5,851 nt of DNA from contig CAMXXM010000095.1 of the NCBI GenBank assembly GCA_947253195.1, positions 1 to 5,851 on the forward strand, in the 5' to 3' direction. The position numbers and the translations under genes are program-made. Of the stretch, positions 1 to 5,851 are shown one piece after another (position 1 is the stretch's first letter; each line of letters opens with the position of its first letter). This DNA comes from an uncultured Porphyromonas sp. (GTDB taxonomy: Bacteria > Bacteroidota > Bacteroidia > Bacteroidales > Porphyromonadaceae). The notes under the pieces are model-generated. The model saw only the letters and a program-made list of their open reading frames with translations, was not told the origin of the DNA and searched no databases.

Positions 1-1191
1 TATCGACTCAAGGCGACAGAGGACGAGTCCGCTGTCATCGTCGACCCCGAGGCCAAGCTCGATGAAGAGCTGATCATCCGCCCCACCTCGGAGACGGTGA
101 TCTGGAATACGTACAAGAATTGGATCCACTCTTGGCGCGACCTCCCTGTGCTCTGTAATCAGTGGTGCAACGTCATGCGCTGGGAGATGCGCACCCGCCT
201 CTTCCTCCGCACGAGCGAGTTCCTCTGGCAGGAGGGTCACACCGCTCATGCCACTGAGGAGGAGGCCCAGGAGCGAGCTCGACAGATGCTCAGGGTGTAT
301 GCCGACTTTGCTGAGAAGAAGATGGCTATGCCGGTCATCCGCGGTGTAAAGACGCCCACTGAGCGCTTTGCAGGTGCTATCGACACCTACACCATCGAGG
401 CGATGATGCAGGATGGGAAAGCGCTGCAGAGCGGTACGTCACACTTCCTGGGGCAAAACTTTGCCAAGGCCTTTGACGTCACCTTTGCCGATAAGGATGG
501 TGAGGAGAAGCTGGTCTGGGCCACCTCATGGGGCGTATCGACTCGCCTGATGGGCGCACTGATCATGACCCACTCTGACGACAACGGGCTGGTGCTGCCG
601 CCTGCTCTGGCTCCGATTGACGTAGTGATCATCCCGATCTACAAGAGTGATGAGGAGCGTGCTCAGATCACCGAGCTGGTGGAGCCGCTCATCAAGGAGC
701 TTCGCGATCACGACATCAAGGTGAAGTACGATGATGCGGACAACAAGAAGCCGGGGTGGAAGTTCTCCGAATACGAGATGAAGGGCGTACCGGTTCGCCT
801 TGCCCTCGGCCCCCGCGACGTCGAGGAGGGAACGATAGAGGTGATGCGCCGAGATACGCTGGAGAAGGAAACCGTCCCCTATGAGGGCATCGGCAAGCGG
901 GTCGAGGATCTGCTGGATCAGATCCAGGAGAATCTCTACAAGCGTGCTCTTGACTTCCGCACCGCACACACCTACAGCTGCAATGACTGGGACGACTTCT
1001 GTGAGAAGGTCGAGGCCGGTGGCTTCGTAATGGCACACTGGGACGGTACTGCAGAGACGGAGGAGAGGATCAAGGATCTGACCAAAGCGACGATCCGATG
1101 CATCCCACTCGGTCAGCCGGACGAGCCGGGTAAGGACATCCTGACCGGCAAGCCTTCAGAGCGCCGAGTACTCTTTGCCTGCTCCTATTGA
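1..1191 (+). CDS. proS: Prolyl-tRNA synthetase, archaeal/eukaryote-like (type 3), 5'-truncated by the window
   Basis: This cytosolic class II aminoacyl-tRNA synthetase charges tRNA-Pro with proline using ATP. The frame is open from base 1, so the GTG at 97 is an internal valine and not the start; 396 residues are visible of a family length near 490-500. Visible landmarks, in order: RPTSET with the following WNTYKNW; motif 2 with [20 protein letters not shown]; the proline-pocket segment [16 protein letters not shown]; motif 3 with [19 protein letters not shown]; the anticodon-binding domain from about [11 protein letters not shown]; and the C-terminal domain ending in the diagnostic tyrosine (FACSY). 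The absence of a bacterial-type editing insertion between motifs 2 and 3 also fits type 3. In the C-terminal domain, the position where human ProRS has a Cys-x-Cys zinc pair (from memory) reads GKDILTG, so that half of the zinc site appears lost. Four other cysteines remain nearby. Identification is very secure. Confidence 0.97.
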   Translation, partial: YRLKATEDESAVIVDPEAKLDEELIIRPTSETVIWNTYKNWIHSWRDLPVLCNQWCNVMRWEMRTRLFLRTSEFLWQEGHTAHATEEEAQERARQMLRVYADFAEKKMAMPVIRGVKTPTERFAGAIDTYTIEAMMQDGKALQSGTSHFLGQNFAKAFDVTFADKDGEEKLVWATSWGVSTRLMGALIMTHSDDNGLVLPPALAPIDVVIIPIYKSDEERAQITELVEPLIKELRDHDIKVKYDDADNKKPGWKFSEYEMKGVPVRLALGPRDVEEGTIEVMRRDTLEKETVPYEGIGKRVEDLLDQIQENLYKRALDFRTAHTYSCNDWDDFCEKVEAGGFVMAHWDGTAETEERIKDLTKATIRCIPLGQPDEPGKDILTGKPSERRVLFACSY

Positions 1192-1200
1192 TAAGGCTTG

Positions 1201-2049
1201 ATGAACCAATCAGGACTACTTATCCTTATCGCCGTGGTGCTGGTCTGCCTGCTCCTCGGCGATACTCTTTTGAGACGTGCCGGGTACCGCAATCACACCA
1301 TCAAGAGGAAGCCTACTGTACCTATGTCTTCACCCTCTATTCCCTACGCAGAGCTACTGAAGCAGCTCCAGCCCCCCACAGTGCCTGCCGAGGAGCTGGA
1401 GAGACTGACAGCTGAGAGACAAGGGATCTATCCACGCTACCTGATCCTCGACCTGCAGACCACAGGGCTCTCGATCCTGCAGGGCAAGGAAGACCATATC
1501 GTGCAGGCGGCATGGCTGGGCTTAGACGACCAATACCGTGAGCTCTGTCACGGTGTGGTGCTGGTGGAGCAAAGCAATGCCGGCAGCGACGAGGCGAGGA
1601 GGGTACACCACTTGGACACCCACACACTCCGGATCATGGGGAAGAGCGAGGAGGAGCTCCTTGAGCTGCTCCTTCCGCTCATCAAGAGATCCTCCGTCCT
1701 CGTCTGTCACAACGTCCGCTTCGACTTAAGCATCCTCCTTGGAGCGATACGTCGACTGCACCCGACAGCTGAGTTTTGGCTCAAGCACAAGGAGGCGATC
1801 TGCACCATGGTGCTGAGCGCTGCCCTTGACCCTCACTGGCGACACCACTACCGATCACTCACGTCACTCACCAATGAGTACACCGGGATCAGCCCTGCAG
1901 ATATGGATGCCTTCGACATTACCGGCTGGCGCAATGTCTGCCTGACTCGGATCTGTCTTGCACAGCTACGCCTCCGCTACCCTGACGAGACAGAGCCGGG
2001 AGACCTGCCCATAGTAGAGGACTACCTTGACCAACGAGTAGGACCTTAG
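1201..2049 (+). CDS. Membrane-anchored DnaQ/DEDDh exonuclease-fold protein with apparently degenerate active site
   Basis: A 282-residue protein starting 9 nt after proS, so probably co-transcribed with it. I chose ATG 1201 over the adjoining TTG 1198. Residues 5-20 (GLLILIAVVLVCLLLG) form one membrane helix followed by arginines and lysines (25-37), which predicts a cytoplasmic C-terminal domain. Residues 80-257 resemble the DEDDh fold of DnaQ-type 3'-5' exonucleases: LILDLQTTGL (81-90) matches the Exo I strand, HHLDTHTLRIMGKSEEEL the usual linker, VCHNVRFDLSIL (168-179) Exo II, and EAICTM the segment before Exo III. The expected acidic pair D-x-E is D84-x-Q86. The expected H-x-A-x-x-D of Exo III best aligns with I240-T-G-W-R-N245. 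Only D84 and D175 of the catalytic set therefore survive. It may be a non-catalytic nucleic-acid-binding protein or use atypical residues. The fold assignment is fairly secure; the function is not known. Confidence 0.8.
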   Translation: MNQSGLLILIAVVLVCLLLGDTLLRRAGYRNHTIKRKPTVPMSSPSIPYAELLKQLQPPTVPAEELERLTAERQGIYPRYLILDLQTTGLSILQGKEDHIVQAAWLGLDDQYRELCHGVVLVEQSNAGSDEARRVHHLDTHTLRIMGKSEEELLELLLPLIKRSSVLVCHNVRFDLSILLGAIRRLHPTAEFWLKHKEAICTMVLSAALDPHWRHHYRSLTSLTNEYTGISPADMDAFDITGWRNVCLTRICLAQLRLRYPDETEPGDLPIVEDYLDQRVGP

Positions 2050-2061
2050 GGCTCAATGACA

Positions 2062-2073
2062 TTTTTGCAAAAA
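2062..2073. repeat. 12-bp perfect AT-rich palindrome after the exonuclease-fold gene
   Basis: TTTTTGCAAAAA is self-complementary and lies 13 bases after the stop at 2049. It is too short in its GC core to be a convincing intrinsic terminator. It could be a protein-binding site upstream of the 2086-2117 promoter, or chance in an AT-rich spacer. Confidence 0.35.
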
Positions 2074-2085
2074 ATGGATAGCAGA

Positions 2086-2117
2086 ATTGTCTGTGTATTA
2101 GAAAAAAGGTACATTTG
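2086..2117 (+). promoter_or_regulatory. Bacteroidota-type promoter (-33 ATTG / -7 TACATTTG)
   Basis: TACATTTG (2110-2117) exactly matches the phylum's -7 consensus TAnnTTTG. ATTG (2086-2089) lies 20 bases upstream and resembles the -33 TTTG element. The predicted transcript would start near 2122 and carry a leader of about 70 nt before the YtxH-like gene. It is the only good promoter seen for the three-gene operon at 2191-3853. Confidence 0.7.
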
Positions 2118-2179
2118 TACAGAAGATAGAGGAGGTAATCCCCCTATCGCCGAACACTAACCGTAGACACAAAGTACAC

Positions 2180-2188
2180 AAGGAAGAG
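2180..2188 (+). promoter_or_regulatory. Shine-Dalgarno-like sequence before the YtxH-like gene
   Basis: AAGGAAGAG lies just upstream of ATG 2191 and supports that start. Such purine-rich sites are optional in this phylum, and none is seen before the GAPDH gene in this window. Confidence 0.5.
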
Positions 2189-2190
2189 TT

Positions 2191-2607
2191 ATGAGTAACA
2201 ATAATTCCGGAATAAAGTTTATGCTTGGTCTCTTCGTAGGCTCAGCTATCGGAGCAGCCATCGCATACCTCTCTGACGAGAGCCGTCGCAACCAGCTCAT
2301 TGATGATATGTCGGATACCGCTGACAAGGTGAAGAGCAACGTGAAGGACGCTTACTACGAGGGTCGTATCCGTGCACGCAAGGCCGGTCGTGACCTCTCT
2401 CACTACGTCGATGACCTCAAGGGTGACGCGGAGGACATATACTCTACTGTGAAGGACTCCGCTTCCCAGCTGGGAAATAAGGCTAAGGATACTGCTCAAA
2501 AGGTTGCTGACCTCACTGAGGAGGAGCTCGAGGACCTCAAGGCAGAGGCCAAAGAGCAGAAAGACAGGCTCGCCGAGGAGGCCAAGAAAAAGGTCAACAA
2601 GGACTAA
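2191..2607 (+). CDS. YtxH-like small membrane protein
   Basis: A 138-residue protein, first gene of the operon, with its own promoter and purine-rich ribosome site. Residues 8-27 (IKFMLGLFVGSAIGAAIAYL) form one glycine-rich membrane helix, followed by SDESRRNQL; this arrangement is typical of YtxH-domain proteins (once described as gas-vesicle/general stress proteins). The rest, about 30-138, is a long, highly charged, probably helical region with LEA/apolipoprotein-like spacing of A, K, D and E (for example VKDSASQLGNKAKDTAQKV) and a lysine-rich end. It is expected to sit in the inner membrane with the charged tail in the cytoplasm. Members are associated with stress in Bacillus, but their biochemical role is not established. 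An architectural analogue is enterobacterial YqjD/ElaB (one membrane helix, long charged helix), although there the helix is C-terminal. Family assignment is good; function is unknown. Confidence 0.85.
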   Translation: MSNNNSGIKFMLGLFVGSAIGAAIAYLSDESRRNQLIDDMSDTADKVKSNVKDAYYEGRIRARKAGRDLSHYVDDLKGDAEDIYSTVKDSASQLGNKAKDTAQKVADLTEEELEDLKAEAKEQKDRLAEEAKKKVNKD

Positions 2608-2640
2608 CCCCCCTTGGCGCACTCAGAGCCACTTATCTAC

Positions 2641-2689
2641 AGATGGGATTGCCGAAGTATCCTAGCAAGGATCCTTCGCAGTCCCATCT
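2641..2689 (+). repeat. Long imperfect hairpin in the operon between the YtxH-like and holin-like genes
   Basis: The outer arms AGATGGGATTG and CAGTCCCATCT (2641-2651, 2679-2689) pair fully with one T·G wobble. After a single bulged C (2652), CGAAG pairs with CTTCG. A T/C mismatch follows, then ATCCT (2659-2663) pairs with AGGAT (2668-2672) around an AGCA loop. This totals about 21 base pairs in 49 nt. It is followed by ATCTTTATCCC rather than a real T-tract, so it is not a standard terminator. It may be an mRNA processing or stability element, an attenuator, or a copy of a dispersed palindromic repeat. Confidence 0.7.
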
Positions 2690-2711
2690 ATCTTTATCCC
2701 ACGAGAGTATC

Positions 2712-2728
2712 ACCTTACCTATTAAGGT
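2712..2728 (+). promoter_or_regulatory. Small hairpin covering the possible ribosome site of the holin-like gene
   Basis: ACCTTA (2712-2717) and TAAGGT (2723-2728) are inverted repeats with a 5-nt loop, ending 6 nt before ATG 2735. The right arm contains AAGG, the only SD-like sequence before this start, so folding would hide it. Six base pairs is weak, and the case is suggestive only. Confidence 0.3.
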
Positions 2729-2734
2729 ACAGAC

Positions 2735-3289
2735 ATGGCTAAGACAATCAAGCAAATCATCGATGAAGTAAAGGCAGAGGCCCTCTCCTTCGTGGGCGCC
2801 AAGCGCGAACTCGTGAAGCTCGAGGCAATCGAGAAAGGCGTTCCTGCCGGCATCAAAGGGGTGTACTACCTTATCATGGCTGTCGTCGGGCTGACGGCAC
2901 TCCTATTTCTTCAAGTGGTCATCGCACTGCTTTTTGCCATGATCTTTGCTTCCGACCTACTGGGCGCCTACGATACAGTCTCCGCTCTGGCAGCAGGCTT
3001 CGGATGCTTAGTGGGGCTACTGCTGCTCATCGAGCTCATCCTCCTTCTCCTTAAGAAGCCGATCACCAGCTCACTTGAGGAGAAGATCATCTCCGCTCAG
3101 CTGGACAAGCTGGAGGATATGGAGGAGGAAGAGGTCGGAGAGGCTCGGCGTGAGACCGCCACTGTGACCATGGTCGCTGACGTGACTGATGTCCATGGCG
3201 AGTCGGTGATCCTCGGCACAGAGTCGCCCGACCACCCGGTCGTGGCGGTTCACCAGTTTACGGACGAGGACGACCTGCAGGGCAACTAA
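2735..3289 (+). CDS. YqjE / phage holin superfamily III-like two-helix membrane protein
   Basis: A 184-residue integral inner-membrane protein, second in the operon. Residues 1-40 are a charged, probably amphipathic helix (KQIIDEVKAEALSFVGAKRE, then KLEAIEKG). About 43-71 and 82-107 are two long hydrophobic helices separated by a short ASDLLGAYDT turn, which predicts a helical hairpin with both ends in the cytoplasm. A cytoplasmic tail of about 75 residues is strongly acidic (DKLEDMEEEEVGE, ending TDEDDLQGN). This order matches the PF07332-type proteins usually labelled 'phage holin family' or YqjE. No lysin or phage gene is nearby, so the holin label is probably a family name and not a function. 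The tail from about 140 (TATVTMVADVTDVHGES) is longer than I expect for YqjE and looks lineage-specific. Its neighbours suggest a membrane or stress role; the partner is unknown. Confidence 0.8.
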   Translation: MAKTIKQIIDEVKAEALSFVGAKRELVKLEAIEKGVPAGIKGVYYLIMAVVGLTALLFLQVVIALLFAMIFASDLLGAYDTVSALAAGFGCLVGLLLLIELILLLLKKPITSSLEEKIISAQLDKLEDMEEEEVGEARRETATVTMVADVTDVHGESVILGTESPDHPVVAVHQFTDEDDLQGN

Positions 3290-3306
3290 CCATCAATCCC
3301 TCTGAG

Positions 3307-3312
3307 AGAGGA
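3307..3312 (+). promoter_or_regulatory. Shine-Dalgarno-like sequence before the third operon gene
   Basis: AGAGGA lies 7 nt before ATG 3320, within the 30-nt gap after the preceding stop. It supports this start and translation from the same message. Confidence 0.5.
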
Positions 3313-3319
3313 CACTACT

Positions 3320-3853
3320 ATGAGCACAAAAGCATATAAGCCAGACTATAAGAGCCGACTAGAGGCGCAGAAGCACCGCTTAGAGAGCCGATCGGAGGAG
3401 AGCAAGATGCGGATCCTCAATAATGTTGACTACCTCCGCACCGATGGTGTCGAGGTGGTCAAGGGCGAGGCGCTGAGAGCCCTCTCAGACAAGAGTCCGG
3501 TAGCGGCAAAGCTGGTAGGAAACGTGCTGGGGATCAAGACCCCCTCTGACAGATCTCGCACCCATATAGTCCGGATGGATCACGATCAGGATGGCACGAT
3601 GGACAAGTACTCTCGTGTCTCCAGACTCTTACGAGACACCCGGTCGGGTGAGGACACCGGTAAGCCCTCCATAGTAAGCAGACTGCAGGACTCCTCCTGG
3701 AGCTCACTTCTGCAAGACGTGGTGATACCTGCCGGATTAGCCGTCGGCAGCAGCCTCCTACTCGCCGGGACCCTTCGGGGAGCCGGCAGTGGTCTCCGTG
3801 GCTTGACTAAAGGACTTATCAAAGGAGTCGGAAAAGGTCTTTTCAAAATCTAA
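3320..3853 (+). CDS. Unrecognised membrane-associated protein with cationic GxxK-repeat C-terminus
   Basis: A 177-residue protein, third and last in the operon. I do not recognise a named family. Residues 1-30 are very charged (KSRLEAQKHRLESRSEESK) and probably helical. Residues 31-75 (ILNNVDYLRTDGVEVVKGEA and following) look like a compact helical segment. Residues 76-125 are polar and probably flexible. One membrane helix spans about 134-150 (VVIPAGLAVGSSLLLAG). The last 27 residues contain no acidic residue and end in four consecutive G-x-x-K units (GLTK GLIK GVGK GLFK, 161-176) plus isoleucine. By the positive-inside rule this tail would be cytoplasmic. Its position after YtxH-like and YqjE-like genes is like that of YqjK in enterobacteria, but I see no sequence evidence for homology. 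It may bind an acidic partner such as the acidic tail of the upstream protein, nucleic acid, or anionic lipid; all are inference. Confidence 0.75.
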   Translation: MSTKAYKPDYKSRLEAQKHRLESRSEESKMRILNNVDYLRTDGVEVVKGEALRALSDKSPVAAKLVGNVLGIKTPSDRSRTHIVRMDHDQDGTMDKYSRVSRLLRDTRSGEDTGKPSIVSRLQDSSWSSLLQDVVIPAGLAVGSSLLLAGTLRGAGSGLRGLTKGLIKGVGKGLFKI

Positions 3854-3878
3854 AAACGGACAGAAAACCGATTTTTTT
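3853..3878 (+). terminator. Weak candidate terminator of the membrane operon
   Basis: CGG (3857-3859) pairs with CCG (3868-3870), flanked by an A-run on the left and seven Ts (3872-3878) on the right, with one A bulged. The T-tract is good but the GC stem is only three pairs. Some transcription may therefore continue into the GAPDH gene. Confidence 0.35.
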
Positions 3879-3881
3879 AAT

Positions 3882-3889
3882 TATATTTG
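3882..3889 (+). promoter_or_regulatory. -7 element of the GAPDH promoter (TATATTTG)
   Basis: The sequence is an exact match to TAnnTTTG, just downstream of the T-tract ending at 3878. No clear -33 TTTG is present about 20 bases upstream, where a GC-containing stretch (near 3857-3862) lies instead. The AT-rich run at 3871-3885 may compensate. The predicted leader before ATG 3977 is about 80 nt. Confidence 0.6.
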
Positions 3890-3909
3890 TCCATCGAAAG
3901 ATTGATGAT

Positions 3910-3948
3910 TGCGGATCATACCGCAGTCTCTACAATACTGACACCAGT
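3910..3948 (+). promoter_or_regulatory. Two small hairpins in the GAPDH 5' leader
   Basis: TGCGG (3910-3914) pairs with CCGCA (3921-3925) around ATCATA. ACTG (3937-3940) pairs with CAGT (3945-3948) around ACAC. Both lie within the predicted leader. The region from 3949 to the start codon is unstructured and A-rich with no Shine-Dalgarno sequence. They may stabilise the message of a highly expressed gene; no known riboswitch is recognised. Confidence 0.35.
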
Positions 3949-3964
3949 AACTGATTTTACATAA

Positions 3965-4987
<1,023 letters not shown>

Positions 4988-5033
4988 GTAACCGCACTCC
5001 ACAGACTACTCCCCCACTCGGTGGAGTAGAGCC

Positions 5034-5074
5034 AAAAAGGGCTGTGCTGACCAGTGTCAGCACAGCCCTTTTTT
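5034..5074. terminator. Strong bidirectional intrinsic terminator shared by gapA and glycerate kinase
   Basis: GGGCTGTGCTGAC (5039-5051) pairs perfectly over 13 bp with GTCAGCACAGCCC (5056-5068) around a CAGT loop. Five As precede it and six Ts follow it, so it works as a hairpin plus U-tract in both directions. It sits between convergent genes, 51 nt after the gapA stop and about 32 nt beyond the stop of the minus-strand gene. Confidence 0.95.
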
Positions 5075-5105
5075 CTTTATCCAAAACCGATAGTGAAAAT
5101 TCCTG

Positions 5106-5803
5106 CTAAGTTATGGTCTCAAGGAGCGAGCGTATCGTAGCACTAAGGTTCGTCCGAGCCACCTCCGGTCTCATCGCCACATCCGGCTGGGTACCAGGGG
5201 GATTGATGCAGGCGACGCGATCGAAGCCGGCAGCCAGCAGCTTATCCCTCGCCCCGACCCGACCGGCCACGAGCCAGGTAGGCACACCGGCAGATCGGGC
5301 ACGCCTCATGATGCCGTAGGGCAACTTCCCCATCAGCGTCTGCTCATCGGCACTCCCCTCACCGCTGATCACGCAGTCAGCACCGCAGATGAGGTCATCA
5401 AAGTGCAGGTGCTCCAAGAGCAGGTCAATCCCGGACCGGCACTCCGCTCCGAGGAACTGCATAAAGGCATAGCCCAGTCCGCCCGCAGCTCCCGCACCCG
5501 GCTCACCACTGCAATCGAAGCCAAGGTGGTTCGCTGCTCGATCAGCCAGCTCTCGCATCCTACCCTCAATCTCCGACACCATCGCAGGGGTCGCGCCCTT
5601 CTGTGGAGCAAAGACACGAGCCGCACCACGAGTGCCACAGAGCGGATTAGTGACATCACTCGCCAAGATAAAGTGACAGTCGCAGAGTGCTTCACATAGC
5701 ACCTCTCGCTCCACACCGAGAACGTCAACCAGTGCCTGCAGCATACCCACCCCGCCATCGCAGGTGGCAGTGCCCCCCAGCCCTACGATAAATTGCCGGT
5801 AAC
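5106..5803 (-). CDS. glxK: Glycerate kinase type I (GlxK/GarK family), C-terminal part; 5' end missing at the contig end
   Basis: The enzyme phosphorylates D-glycerate with ATP to a phosphoglycerate (2-phosphoglycerate for most characterised members), feeding lower glycolysis. The minus-strand frame stays open up to the adapter junction at 5803, giving about 232 residues of a usual 370-380; the GTG at 5748-5750 is internal. Visible family motifs, in order: GLGGTATCDGGVGMLQAL (usual form GGSATNDGG), SDVTNPLCGTRGAARVFAPQ (Asn-Pro-Leu-x-Gly), GEPGAGAAGGLGYAF, and ISGEGSADEQTLMGKLP (usual form GEGRxDxQT). Two family positions differ: Asn to Cys in the first motif and Arg/Lys to Ser in the last. 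Catalytic acidic and glycine residues are otherwise kept, so an active enzyme is likely. It converges with gapA on a shared terminator. Identification is secure; the choice between 2- and 3-phosphoglycerate product is not. Confidence 0.93.
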
Positions 5804-5851
5804 CTGTCTCTTATACACATCTCCGAGCCCACGAGACCGTTATTCTAATCT
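5804..5851 (+). other. Illumina Nextera adapter read-through (non-genomic)
   Basis: 5804-5822 is the 19-base Tn5 mosaic end CTGTCTCTTATACACATCT. 5823-5837 is CCGAGCCCACGAGAC, the Nextera Read 2 adapter arm. The following CGTTATTCTA (5838-5847) fits a 10-base sample index, because ATCT (5848-5851) matches the start of the P7 segment. The genome sequence therefore stops at 5803, or at 5804 if the shared C is genomic. Any reading frame crossing this junction is artificial. Confidence 0.97.

Noticed and set aside
97..99. GTG start for the prolyl-tRNA synthetase
   Set aside because: The frame is open and conserved upstream to base 1, including the class II RPTSET segment, so the true start lies outside the window.
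526..1038. A 170-codon open frame antisense to proS
   Set aside because: It is also codon-aligned with a biased sense gene. The sense frame is unambiguous ProRS, and the antisense product shows no domain.
2735..3289. A prophage lysis holin
   Set aside because: There is no endolysin, spanin or other phage gene nearby. The long acidic cytoplasmic tail and YtxH-like neighbour fit the chromosomal YqjE-type group.
5369..5758. Overlapping minus-strand and plus-strand open frames in the glycerate kinase region
   Set aside because: Their translations lack motifs and are rich in R, S, C and W, as expected of out-of-frame GC-rich reading. The glycerate kinase frame carries all the family signatures.
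5804..5822. Tn5/IS50 mosaic end suggesting a transposon insertion
   Set aside because: It continues directly into the Nextera Read 2 arm, an index-like stretch and the start of P7, which is a library construct and not a genomic transposon.

Overview
The window looks like a contig end from a GC-rich member of the Bacteroidota, plausibly Porphyromonas or a relative. Three things suggest this. The prolyl-tRNA synthetase is the archaeal/eukaryote-like type with a C-terminal tyrosine. Two intergenic regions carry exact TAnnTTTG (-7) promoter elements typical of the phylum. Several start codons lack a Shine-Dalgarno sequence. The genus is inferred, not shown.

Layout: (1) 1-1191, the 3' four-fifths of proS (+). 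(2) 1201-2049, 9 nt downstream, a membrane-anchored DnaQ/DEDDh-fold protein whose exonuclease active site looks degenerate. (3) 2050-2190, an intergenic region with a good promoter. (4) 2191-3853, a three-gene membrane-protein operon: a YtxH-like protein, a YqjE/holin-III-like two-helix protein, and an unrecognised protein with one C-terminal membrane helix and a cationic GxxK tetrapeptide-repeat tail. A 49-nt imperfect hairpin separates the first two. (5) 3854-3976, a terminator/promoter junction and a structured leader. (6) 3977-4987, complete type I NAD-dependent glyceraldehyde-3-phosphate dehydrogenase (+). (7) 5034-5074, a strong bidirectional terminator. (8) 5106-5803, the C-terminal part of a type I glycerate kinase (-). 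(9) 5804-5851, not genomic: a Nextera transposase mosaic end plus Read 2 adapter and index sequence.

Functionally this is mostly housekeeping: translation (ProRS) and central carbon metabolism (GAPDH, glycerate kinase, convergent on a shared terminator). The three-gene operon resembles, in architecture only, the enterobacterial yqjD-yqjE-yqjK stress/envelope cluster. I found no CRISPR array, tRNA, rRNA, prophage or insertion sequence, and no convincing new defence or mobile system. The best leads are the degenerate nuclease, the membrane operon with its hairpin, and the GxxK tail. The adapter at the right end is the main quality warning.
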